A DNA stretch of 10,000 nucleotides from Trachelipus rathkii. Lineage: Eukaryota; Arthropoda; Malacostraca; Isopoda; Trachelipodidae. The stretch lies in the NCBI GenBank assembly GCA_015478945.1, contig JABUQX010148433.1:1-10000 (forward strand). The letters are read 5' to 3'. The notes beneath the pieces are model-generated. The model saw only the letters and a program-made list of their open reading frames with translations, was not told the DNA's origin and did no database searches. Made by a program: the position numbers and the translations under genes. Positions 1 to 7,798 of the stretch are shown one piece after another (the stretch's first letter is position 1; every line of letters starts with the position of its first letter).

Positions 1-58
1 CTGGTGATTGTTGTTTTCGCATTTATCATTAGAACGCTTTCGCGTTTTCGTGCGCCTT
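1..58. other. Short unique segment at window edge, unassigned
   Basis: This is non-repetitive sequence before the first AT array. It has mixed composition, with a small palindromic CG-containing stretch around 32-52. I see no coding, RNA or transposon signal in it. Confidence 0.3.
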
Positions 59-128
59 CAATATATATATATATACTTTATATATACCTTAATATAATAA
101 TATATATATATATATATTTCTTATATGC

Positions 129-168
<40 letters not shown>

Positions 169-357
169 TTATCTTTATATAAAGATACTATCACTTTTGC
201 TTTCTTCCAATCCTCGGAACCACCTTCCCACACACACACATATGTATATATATACCGGGTATATATATAATATATATTAATATATAATATATATATATAT
301 CTTTATATATATATATATATATATATATCTTCTTATATATATATATATATATATAAA
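59..357. repeat. Compound (AT)n microsatellite with a short (CA)n
   Basis: Long imperfect (AT)n runs are broken by single C, G or TT interruptions. A unique island at about 181-230 separates two halves, and a (CA)n stretch lies at about 229-240. Open frames across this block give Tyr-Ile repeats and are artefacts of the dinucleotide repeat. Confidence 0.95.
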
Positions 358-360
358 CTA

Positions 361-574
361 ACAAATTTACACAAGTACTCATATCAACTACGACTACAAA
401 GTTCAAGTAATATTTATTACTTTATTACTACCCATCTATAAAAAGTTAAAAAAAAAAATACAGTACTATCATTGCAAAAATATAAAGGATATTTCAAAAA
501 GTGGTAAGACATGATTTTCCTATAAAGCAGAGAAATAGAAGTAAACTAAATAATAGAGTACATACCCTAAATCA
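361..574. repeat. Unidentified interspersed repeat, copy 1
   Basis: This unique-looking AT-rich segment recurs about 480 bases downstream at 829-1052. Positions 488-535 are identical to 968-1015 (48 bases). The flanks are similar but diverged: both have a 'tttacacaa..agtact' start, an A-rich run, 'agtactatcatt', and a 'cctaaatcag'/'cctgaatcaa' end. Both copies are bounded by (AT)n on each side. I do not recognise the family. It has no open frame of note. It could be a non-autonomous element or part of a tandem duplication that includes the AT tract. Confidence 0.75.
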
Positions 575-739
575 GTATATATATATATATATACTAATAT
601 ATATATATATATATATATATACTTTGCTATCTAACCGATTTATGATATCTTATTCTCTTTATCTTCTATATTTATATTACTATATATATACTATATATAT
701 ATATTTATATATATATATATATAACTTATATATACTTTT

Positions 740-824
<85 letters not shown>

Positions 825-828
825 GTAA
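575..828. repeat. (AT)n microsatellite between repeat copies
   Basis: Near-pure (AT)n occupies about 575-621 and 678-825, with a short T/C-rich island at 622-677. The longest uninterrupted stretch is near 744-823. The Tyr-Ile open frame across it is not a gene. Confidence 0.95.
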
Positions 829-1052
829 ATTTTACACAAAAGTACTAAATTGCTGATGAGAAAACAATTTTATTTAAAATAATAATGATAGATATTTATT
901 ACTACTCATTAAATCATAAAAGTAAAACAAAAAAAATTACAAGTACTATCATTACAAAAAATAAAATGATATTTCAAAAAGTGGTAAGACATGATTTTCC
1001 TATAAAGCAGAGAAAAAAAGTAAAGCTAAATATGAATGTTTAATCCTGAATC
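829..1052. repeat. Unidentified interspersed repeat, copy 2
   Basis: This is the second copy of the repeat at 361-574, offset by exactly 480 bases in the conserved core (968-1015 equals 488-535). The part upstream of the core is more diverged and contains small indels. As with copy 1, it starts and ends in (AT)n. No coding or RNA-gene signal was found. Confidence 0.75.
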
Positions 1053-1125
1053 AATATATATATATGTATGTATATATATGTATATGTATATAATAGTATG
1101 TATATATATATATGTATATATACAT

Positions 1126-1163
<38 letters not shown>

Positions 1164-1308
1164 TATATATATATATATAACACATATATATATGTAATAA
1201 TAATATACATAATAATATATATATACATATATATATAATATATATATATAACAATAGCATTTTATATATGTATAATATATATACTTCATATATATATATA
1301 TATATAAT
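1053..1308. repeat. Imperfect (AT)n array
   Basis: Imperfect AT dinucleotides are interspersed with TG, CA and AAT interruptions, giving a higher-order pattern of TATATATG-like and TAATAATA-like units. No gene is supported. Confidence 0.9.
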
Positions 1309-1356
1309 AATAATAATACGCTAAAAATAAATATAATAATTTTAATCCTAATCAAT
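1309..1356. repeat. Truncated third copy of the unidentified repeat (end only)
   Basis: The segment ending in 'tttaatcctaatcaatatat' matches the right-hand end of copy 2 ('tttaatcctgaatcaatata' at about 1038-1057). It is again followed directly by (AT)n. Only this terminal part is recognisable, so the match is short. Confidence 0.45.
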
Positions 1357-1395
1357 ATATATATATATGCTCTACCTCTCTATATATATATATAT
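1357..1395. repeat. (AT)n abutting a LINE 3' fragment
   Basis: Two (AT)n runs are separated by 'ctctacctctc'. The second runs directly into the truncated 5' edge of the LINE fragment that starts at about 1396. Confidence 0.85.
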
Positions 1396-1686
1396 AAGGC
1401 TAAGAGGCTTATAAACTGTCCCAAACTCTCTGTCTCCCTTGACCCTCTTTCTCTGCGTCGGGACGTAGGTGCCCTATCTCTTTTCTATAGGTATTACAAT
1501 GGCTGTTCATAAGTGTATTTCTCGCATTTCTCCACTGCTGCGTCGCCCTGTGGCACAAGAGGTGCCTTGTTCTCTCAGGAAAATTGTGTGAATATTGGAG
1601 ACTCAAGGATCACTCGTCATGGTACCTCCTTCTTTCCAGCCACATCTGCAGAACTCTTTTATCTACCTTTCCCACAATGTTTTTAA
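1396..1686 (+). pseudogene. C-terminal end of LINE ORF2 (RT protein), 5'-truncated
   Basis: One + strand frame reads AKRLINCPKLSVSLDPLS, then LRRDVGALSLFYRYYNGCS, a TAA at 1510-1512, and further on RITRHGTSFFPATSAELF before a final TAA at 1684-1686. The patterns 'RR-D/K-V-A/G-x-L-S-L-F-Y-R-Y-Y-x-G' and 'R-I-x-R-x-x-x-S-F-F-P-x-T-S' are typical of the extreme C-terminus of Jockey/CR1-type non-LTR retrotransposon ORF2 proteins, past the polymerase core. The internal stop and the loss of all upstream RT make this a dead copy. Truncation at the 5' end is usual for LINE insertions. Family assignment is from memory of the motif. Confidence 0.8.
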
Positions 1687-1882
1687 TCATCCTCCTATTT
1701 TGAGTCCCTTTGTCTGTACACACCTATGAGGGAATTACGTTAGGCTGGGTGAGTGTGGGTTTACTTTTATTATTTTTAATTTTTGTATTTGCATGAGTAA
1801 ATTTTTTATTCTTTGTTATTTATTTTGCCCCCTCCTTTTGAAAAGGGCATTGCCGTGAGTGGTGTAGTATCCATGTAAAAAA
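1687..1882 (+). other. LINE 3' UTR with short A-tail
   Basis: This non-coding sequence follows the ORF2 remnant. It contains a T-rich stretch, an inverted repeat of the form 'gccc..ccttttgaaaagggc' near 1828-1849, and a terminal run of seven A at about 1876-1882 that merges into (AT)n. The hairpin near the end and the A-tail fit a LINE 3' end used for target-primed reverse transcription. That role is inferred. Confidence 0.6.
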
Positions 1883-1954
1883 ATATATATATATATATAC
1901 ACCTACCTATGTATATACATATACTATACTCTTCTTCTCTATATATATCTTCTA

Positions 1955-2006
<52 letters not shown>

Positions 2007-2106
2007 TCTATATATATATGAATATATATATATATATATATGTATCATATCTTATATATATCTTACATATATATATATATATGCTCTACTATATAACTAT
2101 ATATAA
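1883..2106. repeat. (AT)n array downstream of the LINE A-tail
   Basis: (AT)n runs at about 1880-1900 and 1958-2105 are broken by a C/T-rich island at 1901-1957. The tract starts exactly at the LINE A-tail, consistent with microsatellite birth from a retroposon tail. Confidence 0.9.
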
Positions 2107-2186
2107 ATCTAACATTCTGGACTGTTAATCGCGTACGGAAGCGTTCTGCAACTCTGACACCTATGGCGCTCTGCCACGTTCCCTTT
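2107..2186. other. Unassigned flank of the RT fragment
   Basis: This short stretch of more balanced composition lies downstream (on the - strand) of the RT remnant. It may be further decayed ORF2 sequence, since '(V)AERHR' and '(C)RTLP' reading is possible, but no motif is convincing. Confidence 0.3.
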
Positions 2187-2409
2187 TTATTTCACATATA
2201 ACCAAGAGTTTAAACTCAACACTTGTTGCAGTTGCTGACCATCCAACATGATTTCACCCTTGATCTTTACTCTCACTACAAACATCACCTTACTTTTATC
2301 TACATTTACTTTCAATGCCTTCTTTACATCCATTTAATTTTCCTACCAGACTGCTAAGATTCCTTCAGTTTACCACTGCATTCAAATCATCCGCATAATA
2401 CACAATAAA
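2187..2409 (-). pseudogene. LINE reverse-transcriptase fragment (YADD box), decayed
   Basis: On the - strand, 2409-2365 reads FIVYYADDLNAVVN and then a stop. The YADD at 2386-2397 is the RT motif C with its two catalytic aspartates. A second frame, 2333-2187, reads KALKVNVDKSKVMFVVR and then DGQQLQQVLSLNSWLYV, matching the segment after YADD in LINE RTs (the usual pattern is 'L-x-V-N-x-x-K-S-K-V-M ... G-x-x-L-x-x-V-x-x-F-K-Y-L-G'). At least one frameshift and several stops separate the two parts. Only about 75 codons remain, so the clade cannot be fixed. It lies between two (AT)n blocks on the strand opposite to the fragment at 1396-1686, so it is an independent copy. Confidence 0.75.
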
Positions 2410-2485
2410 GGTACTCTGCATTGTAATCATTCTTTGCTGCCCTCCAGCCATGCCTCCTAAATTGTTTCATCACCCAGTCATATTA
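2410..2485. other. Unassigned flank upstream of the YADD fragment
   Basis: This joins the RT fragment to the next (AT)n block. The RT residues expected upstream of YADD are not recognisable here, so either the fragment is truncated near 2410 or the sequence has diverged beyond recognition. Confidence 0.3.
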
Positions 2486-2496
2486 AATATATATAT

Positions 2497-2537
<41 letters not shown>

Positions 2538-2660
2538 ATAATAACATACTATATATATATATAGCATATATATTTAGCTATACTATATATATTATATATA
2601 TATGCTTACTATAAAAAACATATATATCTACATATATATATATCTTTATACTATATATTA
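2486..2660. repeat. Imperfect (AT)n array
   Basis: (AT)n with frequent C, G and AAT interruptions. No coding or structural feature is evident. Confidence 0.9.
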
Positions 2661-2814
2661 CTATAAACAATTTCATTTTAGTCTAAGTCTATTCTCTTTA
2701 TGCACTGAATTACGGGCTTTGATACTGAGGGTGATCTTTGGTCAATAAATCACTTTGGAAGACAGATGCTGAAAAGCCGAAGTCTTGTGGGTAGTCAAAT
2801 TTAATATAAAATAT
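2661..2814. other. Unassigned intergenic segment
   Basis: Mixed-composition sequence with no supported gene. A + strand stretch at about 2763-2790 ('gatgctgaaaagccgaag') loosely resembles retroelement UTR hairpin sequence, but it is too weak to name. Confidence 0.3.
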
Positions 2815-3075
2815 TTAATATAAAAGTATAATTACACCGAAGTGTAGAACAATTGTAAATAGTAACTGTTTTTCTTTTGGAACATGTATAATAATACGAT
2901 TTTGATTGTCCCGCTCGGCATAGGGACCAGTAAAGTTTGTTACTTTTCTATCACTTAGCAATTTATTTTCTGCTCCTTGAGAAAGGAAATTTATAAGTTC
3001 TTCGATGTTGTTTATTTCAAGTTTTTGTACCGTTTAATGTTTTTTCAACGTTTTCCTGGAGGTTGAAAGTAAATT
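2815..3075 (-). pseudogene. Unidentified protein-like segment downstream of the PLE break
   Basis: On the - strand an open frame from about 3033 to the stop at 2815-2817 reads TVQKLEINNIEELINFLSQ, then AENKLLSDRKVTNFTGPY and ERDNQNRIIIHVPKEKQ. A one-base shift near 3020 joins it to the frame above (FTFNLQENVEKTLNGTK). The amino-acid composition looks protein-like rather than random AT-rich read-through. It does not match the RT motif B region that should follow in a Penelope-like element. I do not recognise it. It may be part of another mobile element fused at the PLE breakpoint, a diverged insertion within the PLE, or chance. No start or promoter is evident. Confidence 0.35.
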
Positions 3076-3957
3076 CCAACAACAAATGCTGAAGTTCATT
3101 TTCAAGAAAAGGTCAAGAGATCCATTAGTGATACCTTTGAAAATAATGATTTCATATCAAAACTAAACAATATGAACTGATTACTATTTCGGGCATTTGA
3201 TAATCTGTCTCTTAAATCAAAAGTATTATTTAAAGAGGAGGAAGATGCGATCGTCTTCTTTTTGAAATTTATTGAACATATTTCAAATAGTGAGTTATCG
3301 ATCCTTTTAAAAATCAGATTGAAGGTTGGTGTTAATATTAAATCTGCTTTCCATTTCAAAGAATCAAGACAAATATCGCCGGGGATCTCAACATGATAGA
3401 GAGGAAGATCTTGAGCAGAATTTTTGTTCTTTGATAGGGCTTGCTGATCTGTTGACAACAGTTCGATCAGAAAGGACCTCAAGAATTTAGAGTCCATTTA
3501 CTATTATAAAAGATTTTGTTAATTTTCTATTAAGGTGTCTTTCTTTTTTCTAGTGGTAGCTGCATCTTTTTTGTTATGCGCAATGCTCAAAAGTTCTGAG
3601 GATTCTAATAGGGAATTAGGAAAGTGATTATATCAGTGGTTTTGAAAGACCTTAAAGATTTTGAACGTTTTTCCAAATGATTATTAGATGTCTTCTTTTA
3701 AATAGATCTTATTAATCAGTAGATGTCTGAAAATTTCAGGGAAGGGTTCATATTTGTTGACATGAATGCTATTTGGTATTATCGTCTTCGGGATGACTAA
3801 GTTGTTGAGACAGCATTGTAAGAATTTCAATTGGGTTTTCTTTATGTTTGCTGAAATCATAGAATCTGAGTACTTTCTGAATTTCTTCCTAGTGATGAAG
3901 TCCAGATATGGTAGGTTGTTATCAGACATTATAAGTAGGAGAATGATAATGGCTTAA
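3076..3957 (-). pseudogene. Penelope-like element, N-terminal half through RT motif A
   Basis: Reading the - strand, 3929-3684 encodes a segment with LKFLQCCLNNLVIPKTI and EPFPEIFRHLL, resembling the N-terminal region ahead of the RT in Penelope-like elements (PLEs). After stops and frameshifts at 3498-3683, the frame 3497-3102 encodes the RT fingers region. It includes NNTFDLRDRLSNARN and FILFSFDMKSLFSKVSL, the last matching the PLE motif A consensus 'S-F-D-V-K-S-L-F-T-K-V-P', whose aspartate is catalytic. A one-base shift at about 3104 continues as LENELQHLLLEF, also PLE-like. Homology then stops before motif B. Several internal stops and shifts make it non-functional. It complements the C-terminal half at 4197-5207 on the same strand. 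Confidence 0.75.
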
Positions 3958-4196
3958 GACGCTAAAGATAAATTAGAATAAATATGCCTCTGGAGAGATT
4001 AGTATCAGGAATTCAGCAGAAGAAATTTTCTAAATATTTTGTGAGGAATATTATTAGATAAAATTATTATTACAAAGTCATACATAAGCTTTCACCGAAT
4101 CGTGGTCCTCGTTCAGATGTGTTGAAATATAGACAAAACATAAATAAATAAAATTAATATCAAATAAGTTTGAAAAAAAAAAAAAAAAAAAAGATT
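3958..4196 (-). other. Junction between PLE halves (putative pseudo-LTR/UTR)
   Basis: On the - strand this 240-base non-coding stretch lies after the C-terminus of one PLE piece and before the N-terminus of the next. PLEs are known to occur in partial tandem with a 'pseudo-LTR' between copies, and this is where one would lie. It contains the hammerhead-like core at 4085-4120 and a homopolymer run at 4173-4192. The rest shows no further signal. Confidence 0.5.
4085..4120 (-). ncRNA. Hammerhead-ribozyme-like core, degenerate
   Basis: The - strand reads 'acat', then CTGAACGA, then 'ggaccacgattcggt', then GAAA, then 'gcttatgt'. The order CUGA-(N)-GA, a stem-loop, and GAAA is the conserved catalytic core of hammerhead ribozymes, which are documented in PLE pseudo-LTRs. 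The middle part can pair ACC with GGT. The outer 'acat' and 'atgt' can pair to close the core. Departures: one extra base in the CUGANGA box, a short stem II, and no clear cleavage-site strand. It is therefore probably a decayed relic. Confidence 0.35.
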
Positions 4197-4219
4197 TTAT
4201 TTAAATTTAAAAAAAAAAA
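4173..4219. repeat. Poly(A) runs (poly(T) on the PLE strand)
   Basis: A run of 20 A at 4173-4192 is followed by 'gattttatttaaattt' and then a run of 11 A at 4209-4219. On the - strand these are T runs at the end of the PLE C-terminal frame (stop at 4197-4199). Confidence 0.9.
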
Positions 4220-5207
4220 TGGTGAAGTTTAATATGTTATTTAAAATAGGATCTATAATGTATTCATTTTTCTGTATGTTAAAATTATTGGTGTTAATAA
4301 TTGATTCAGCAAGTTTTCTCAGGTGTAAATTTTCAATGTTAATAATAGGTGTCATGTGGTCCAGTGTTTATAATAATGTGGTTGTGAACAGATCTGTAGT
4401 TGCAGGTAGATTGGATTGTATTATTTGGAAGTGCTATACCATGTGGTGTTCAATCTTTGGTTTGATCAATGATTTCTCCAGTATGATTAGTTACAAAATA
4501 GAGAATAAAGAAATTTTGTATACAGTATTATTGAGATAATTGTTCTGTGTGTGTGTGGGAGTTTTAAAATTTTTTTTTTGAAGGGAAGTATATTAAAAGA
4601 ATATGTATGGAATTAGGTAGTATTTTTTTAACTGTATTATAATGGAAAGGTAATGGTAGAAATGAGATGTGTGTGTCCTGTTTTGTACATCGAGTTTGGT
4701 GTAAAAAACTACATTCTTAAATAACCAGTGGTATTAATGATGTTGTTGTGGGTAAGAGAGTTTAAGGAAAGTTATGAAGGAATAAGTGTTTCAGTTGCTA
4801 TTAGGAAGAAGTGATTTTGAGGCTCTAAGATAGTAAGAATAAATGCAATTTTGGTATTTAAGGGGTGGGAAGAAAACCAATGTGTGTAGCTAGGCTTAGC
4901 AGTGGGTAGACTGAATATTGTAAAATGTTCTGGGGTCCAAGATGAGTATCCAGAAAGGGGAAGGGTGTTTATTATTTGAATGTTCATTATAGATATTTGC
5001 TGTAATATTTGGGATGTATGTTATTAATGTGGTTAAGAATGTCTGTGGGATTGATGGTGAGGGGTAAAGCTGCAAAGATATCGTCAACATATCTAAACCA
5101 AAAGGAATTAGATAATAAGGGATGAGGGAGAATATGGTAGAATTCGATGAGTTCCATAAAGATGTTAGCTAGTATGAGAGAGAGTTTTGTTTGTAGAAAT
5201 TGTTATG
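4197..5207 (-). pseudogene. Penelope-like element, C-terminal half: RT motif B to GIY-YIG
   Basis: On the - strand the order is as follows. HNNFYKQ (5207-5187) is the segment just before RT motif B. LSLILANIFMELIEF with SFWFRYVDDIFAALPLTIN follows, and its YVDD at 5080-5091 is motif C with the catalytic Asp pair. A stop at 4987-4989 comes next, then frame 4987-4772 with KPSYTHWFSSHPL, the conserved PLE 'Y-R-K-P-T ... Y ... S-x-H-P' segment. After about 200 poorly readable bases, 4490-4197 retains pieces of the GIY-YIG endonuclease: TGE, an EHH-like pair, PNNT, 'TGPH/DHMT', and the C-terminal LRKLAESIINTNNFNIQKN. The frames are broken at least five times. The Gly-rich box of motif B (GMAMGSP-like) is missing, apparently by an internal deletion near 5175-5187. 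The 5' break abuts the LINE leader at about 5208. Confidence 0.8.
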
Positions 5208-5398
5208 TTATTGCTGTTGAGTGCAGACGTGTTTCTCTTTCTCTCATGTGTTGTTATTGTTTATTAACCATGTGCTAAGTGCCTCACCAATAAATAAAAG
5301 TGCATTTAATTACGAACCAATAGTGCCGTATAAAAGATTAGTAATAGCTAATAGTGGTGAATAACAAAAGCTATAAACAAGCCTACAAAGCATCTAAC
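5208..5398 (+). promoter_or_regulatory. Putative LINE 5' UTR / internal promoter region
   Basis: These 190 bases separate the end of PLE homology from the first ORF1 ATG. There is no coding potential on either strand. A stretch 'gtgcagacgtgtttctc' near 5221-5237 contains AGACGTG, which resembles the downstream promoter element of arthropod Jockey-type LINEs. No initiator at the proper distance is obvious, so the promoter role is only suggested. An in-frame TAG at 5345-5347 closes the ORF1 frame upstream. Confidence 0.4.
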
Positions 5399-6526
5399 AT
5401 GGAGCATACCAGAAGCCAGGATTTCAAAACCGGAGTCACTAACAGCGGCAACACTGAAGAAAATAATAATAATAACAAGATCAACAGCTCTAATAACAAC
5501 AGCTCAATCAACAACAAGAACAAAAATAACAATGTTACTAACAATAAAACAAGCTCAAATAACAATGACAATAATAATAAAAACAGCAACAAAGACAATA
5601 ACACCAACAAAAATAGCAACAAAAAGGATAAACAAAAAAATGGCAACATCGAGGCATTAGTGAATGAAGAAGTGCCAAATCTTTTGTTTGAGAGCTTAAC
5701 CGACACTCAGGAAAATGCGCTTCTAAATATGTCCCTCAACCCCTCCCCGCTACCCTTTACCCCTACTTCTCCCCACACAAATGCCAATGCCTCTCCAGAC
5801 TACTCTGATTTGCTTTCAGTTATTAACGATTTACAAAATGAAATATCTTTATTGAAACTTACTTTTCATGAATTCAAAGAGATTAACAAACAGAAAGATA
5901 AAGAAATTAATGAACTGAAATGCAAATTAAACAAAATTGAATCTGATAGTAAGGAGACTTCAAAGTCGGACACACAATTACAACAAATATCGCAAATTTC
6001 GAATATTCAATCAACAGTTCGAAATTTAGAGGAAGCGCAGGAACAAATTCAGCAAGAAAGCATTAAAAATGTTGTCGTCTTAAGTGGTGATATTCCAGAA
6101 GGAAGAGAAAATGAAGATGTAGAACTCGCTGTCATTAATACTATTCAAAATAAATTAAAAATAACAATAAATCGGGGAGAAATCTCAGATGTGTATAGAC
6201 TTGGGGAAAAAGTCAGTAACTGCACAAGGGATACAAGCTCTATCAGGTTCAGAATCAACGCTGGAAATTTAAAAGCTAACCTATTCAAAGCTTGTATTAA
6301 AGAGAAACCCCAAAATACTTACCTGAATGAATATTTAACCCCCCAAAAGAAAAAATTACTTCATAAAGCATTAACGGTTAAGAAGGACCACCCTCAAATT
6401 ATTAAATCTTGCTTTATTAAGAATGGATATCTCCTTATCAAGCCAACCTTAGATAACGATTTTATAAAAATCAAAGATGATACAGAATTCCAAAATTATC
6501 TATTAAATGCAAACTTTTCCCCCTAG
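5399..6526 (+). CDS. LINE ORF1 protein (RNA-binding, Asn-rich, coiled coil)
   Basis: This is an intact frame of 375 codons from the first ATG after the upstream in-frame stop at 5345; a GTG at 5354 is an unlikely eukaryotic start. Residues 22-82 are a low-complexity Asn/Ser/Lys tract encoded by AAT/AAC repeats. Residues 110-132 are Pro/Ser/Thr-rich. Residues 139-223 form a predicted coiled coil (DLLSVINDLQNEISLLKL, INKQKDKEINELKCKL). Residues 223-300 begin KNVVVLSGDIPEG, continue to ISDVYRLG, and resemble the RRM-like core of LINE ORF1 proteins. Residues 307-348 (YLNEYLTPQKKKLLHKAL, FIKNGYLLIKP) match the conserved C-terminal 'NE-x-LT ... K/R ... NG-x-I-x-V/I-K' motif seen in many invertebrate ORF1 proteins and baculovirus FP-like proteins. 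No zinc knuckle is visible. The likely role is a nucleic-acid chaperone that forms the LINE ribonucleoprotein. It is the only undamaged gene in the window. Confidence 0.85.
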   Translation: MEHTRSQDFKTGVTNSGNTEENNNNNKINSSNNNSSINNKNKNNNVTNNKTSSNNNDNNNKNSNKDNNTNKNSNKKDKQKNGNIEALVNEEVPNLLFESLTDTQENALLNMSLNPSPLPFTPTSPHTNANASPDYSDLLSVINDLQNEISLLKLTFHEFKEINKQKDKEINELKCKLNKIESDSKETSKSDTQLQQISQISNIQSTVRNLEEAQEQIQQESIKNVVVLSGDIPEGRENEDVELAVINTIQNKLKITINRGEISDVYRLGEKVSNCTRDTSSIRFRINAGNLKANLFKACIKEKPQNTYLNEYLTPQKKKLLHKALTVKKDHPQIIKSCFIKNGYLLIKPTLDNDFIKIKDDTEFQNYLLNANFSP

Positions 6527-6652
6527 GATTAAAAATGTATAATGAGTTTGTATGGGTACCGTATTTATAATGAAATTTCTTCAGTCGCTATAGCTATTAT
6601 ATGTAATATAATTATATTGTAATTACATTATCTTTAATTATATCTATTATTA
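6527..6652. other. Spacer after LINE ORF1
   Basis: AT-rich non-coding sequence between the ORF1 stop and the (ATT)n tract, with no motif I can name. It probably belongs to the LINE inter-ORF region. Confidence 0.4.
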
Positions 6653-7248
<596 letters not shown>

Positions 7249-7287
7249 GTCATATTTAAACATCCATATGTCAATTTGTCGGACAAG

Positions 7288-7306
7288 ATATCTATCTATC
7301 TAATCA

Positions 7307-7401
<95 letters not shown>

Positions 7402-7480
7402 CATATATCTATCTAACTAGCTATCGACAAAACCTATCTTTTTATCTACCTATTTACCTATCTATTTATTCATCTATTTG
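7288..7480. repeat. (TCTA)n microsatellite, first tract
   Basis: A regular tetranucleotide array runs from about 7288 to 7405 and then decays into TCTA-like variants (ccta, ttta, tcta) to about 7480. The decay is on one side only, suggesting older repeat sequence at the right edge. Confidence 0.95.
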
Positions 7481-7560
7481 TATTATCATTAAAATTAGCG
7501 ACATGAGTTGTGATGAATCCCATAAAGGTTGAAACCTCGCTTATCTTTTGTTAAAATACT
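7481..7560. other. Unique island between TCTA tracts
   Basis: A short non-repetitive segment with no supported feature. An ATG-started frame from 7529 runs into the TCTA array and encodes only Leu-Ser-Ile-Tyr repeats. Confidence 0.4.
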
Positions 7561-7593
7561 ATTATCTATCATTCATCTATCCATTCATCTATC

Positions 7594-7656
<63 letters not shown>

Positions 7657-7718
7657 ATTTCTATCTATCTTTTCATTCATCATATATCTATCTATCTATC
7701 TATTTATCTATCTATCTA

Positions 7719-7798
<80 letters not shown>

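Noticed and set aside
501..848. Tyr-Ile-rich frame, possible membrane peptide
   Set aside because: It is translated (AT)n; the short non-repeat start belongs to a non-coding interspersed repeat.
852..866. 'ctgatgag...aaaac' on the + strand as a hammerhead core
   Set aside because: There is no sequence for stem II between the two boxes and no pairing flanks; a chance match in the AT-rich repeat.
2763..2790. 'gatgctgaaaagccgaagtc' as a second ribozyme or PLE 3' end on the + strand
   Set aside because: It lacks the GA box, a stem II and a full GAAA; too little to support a structure.
4219..4539. 106-codon + strand frame with hydrophobic stretches
   Set aside because: It is antisense to the recognisable C-terminal and GIY-YIG remnant of the Penelope-like element on the - strand.
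5354..5398. Upstream extension of ORF1 from a GTG at 5354
   Set aside because: GTG starts are not expected for a eukaryotic LINE; the first ATG at 5399 follows an in-frame stop and is the simpler start.
5383..5706. Leu-rich - strand frame resembling a transmembrane protein
   Set aside because: It is the complement of the Asn-rich tract of LINE ORF1; the Leu codons are an artefact of AAT/AAC/AAG repeats.
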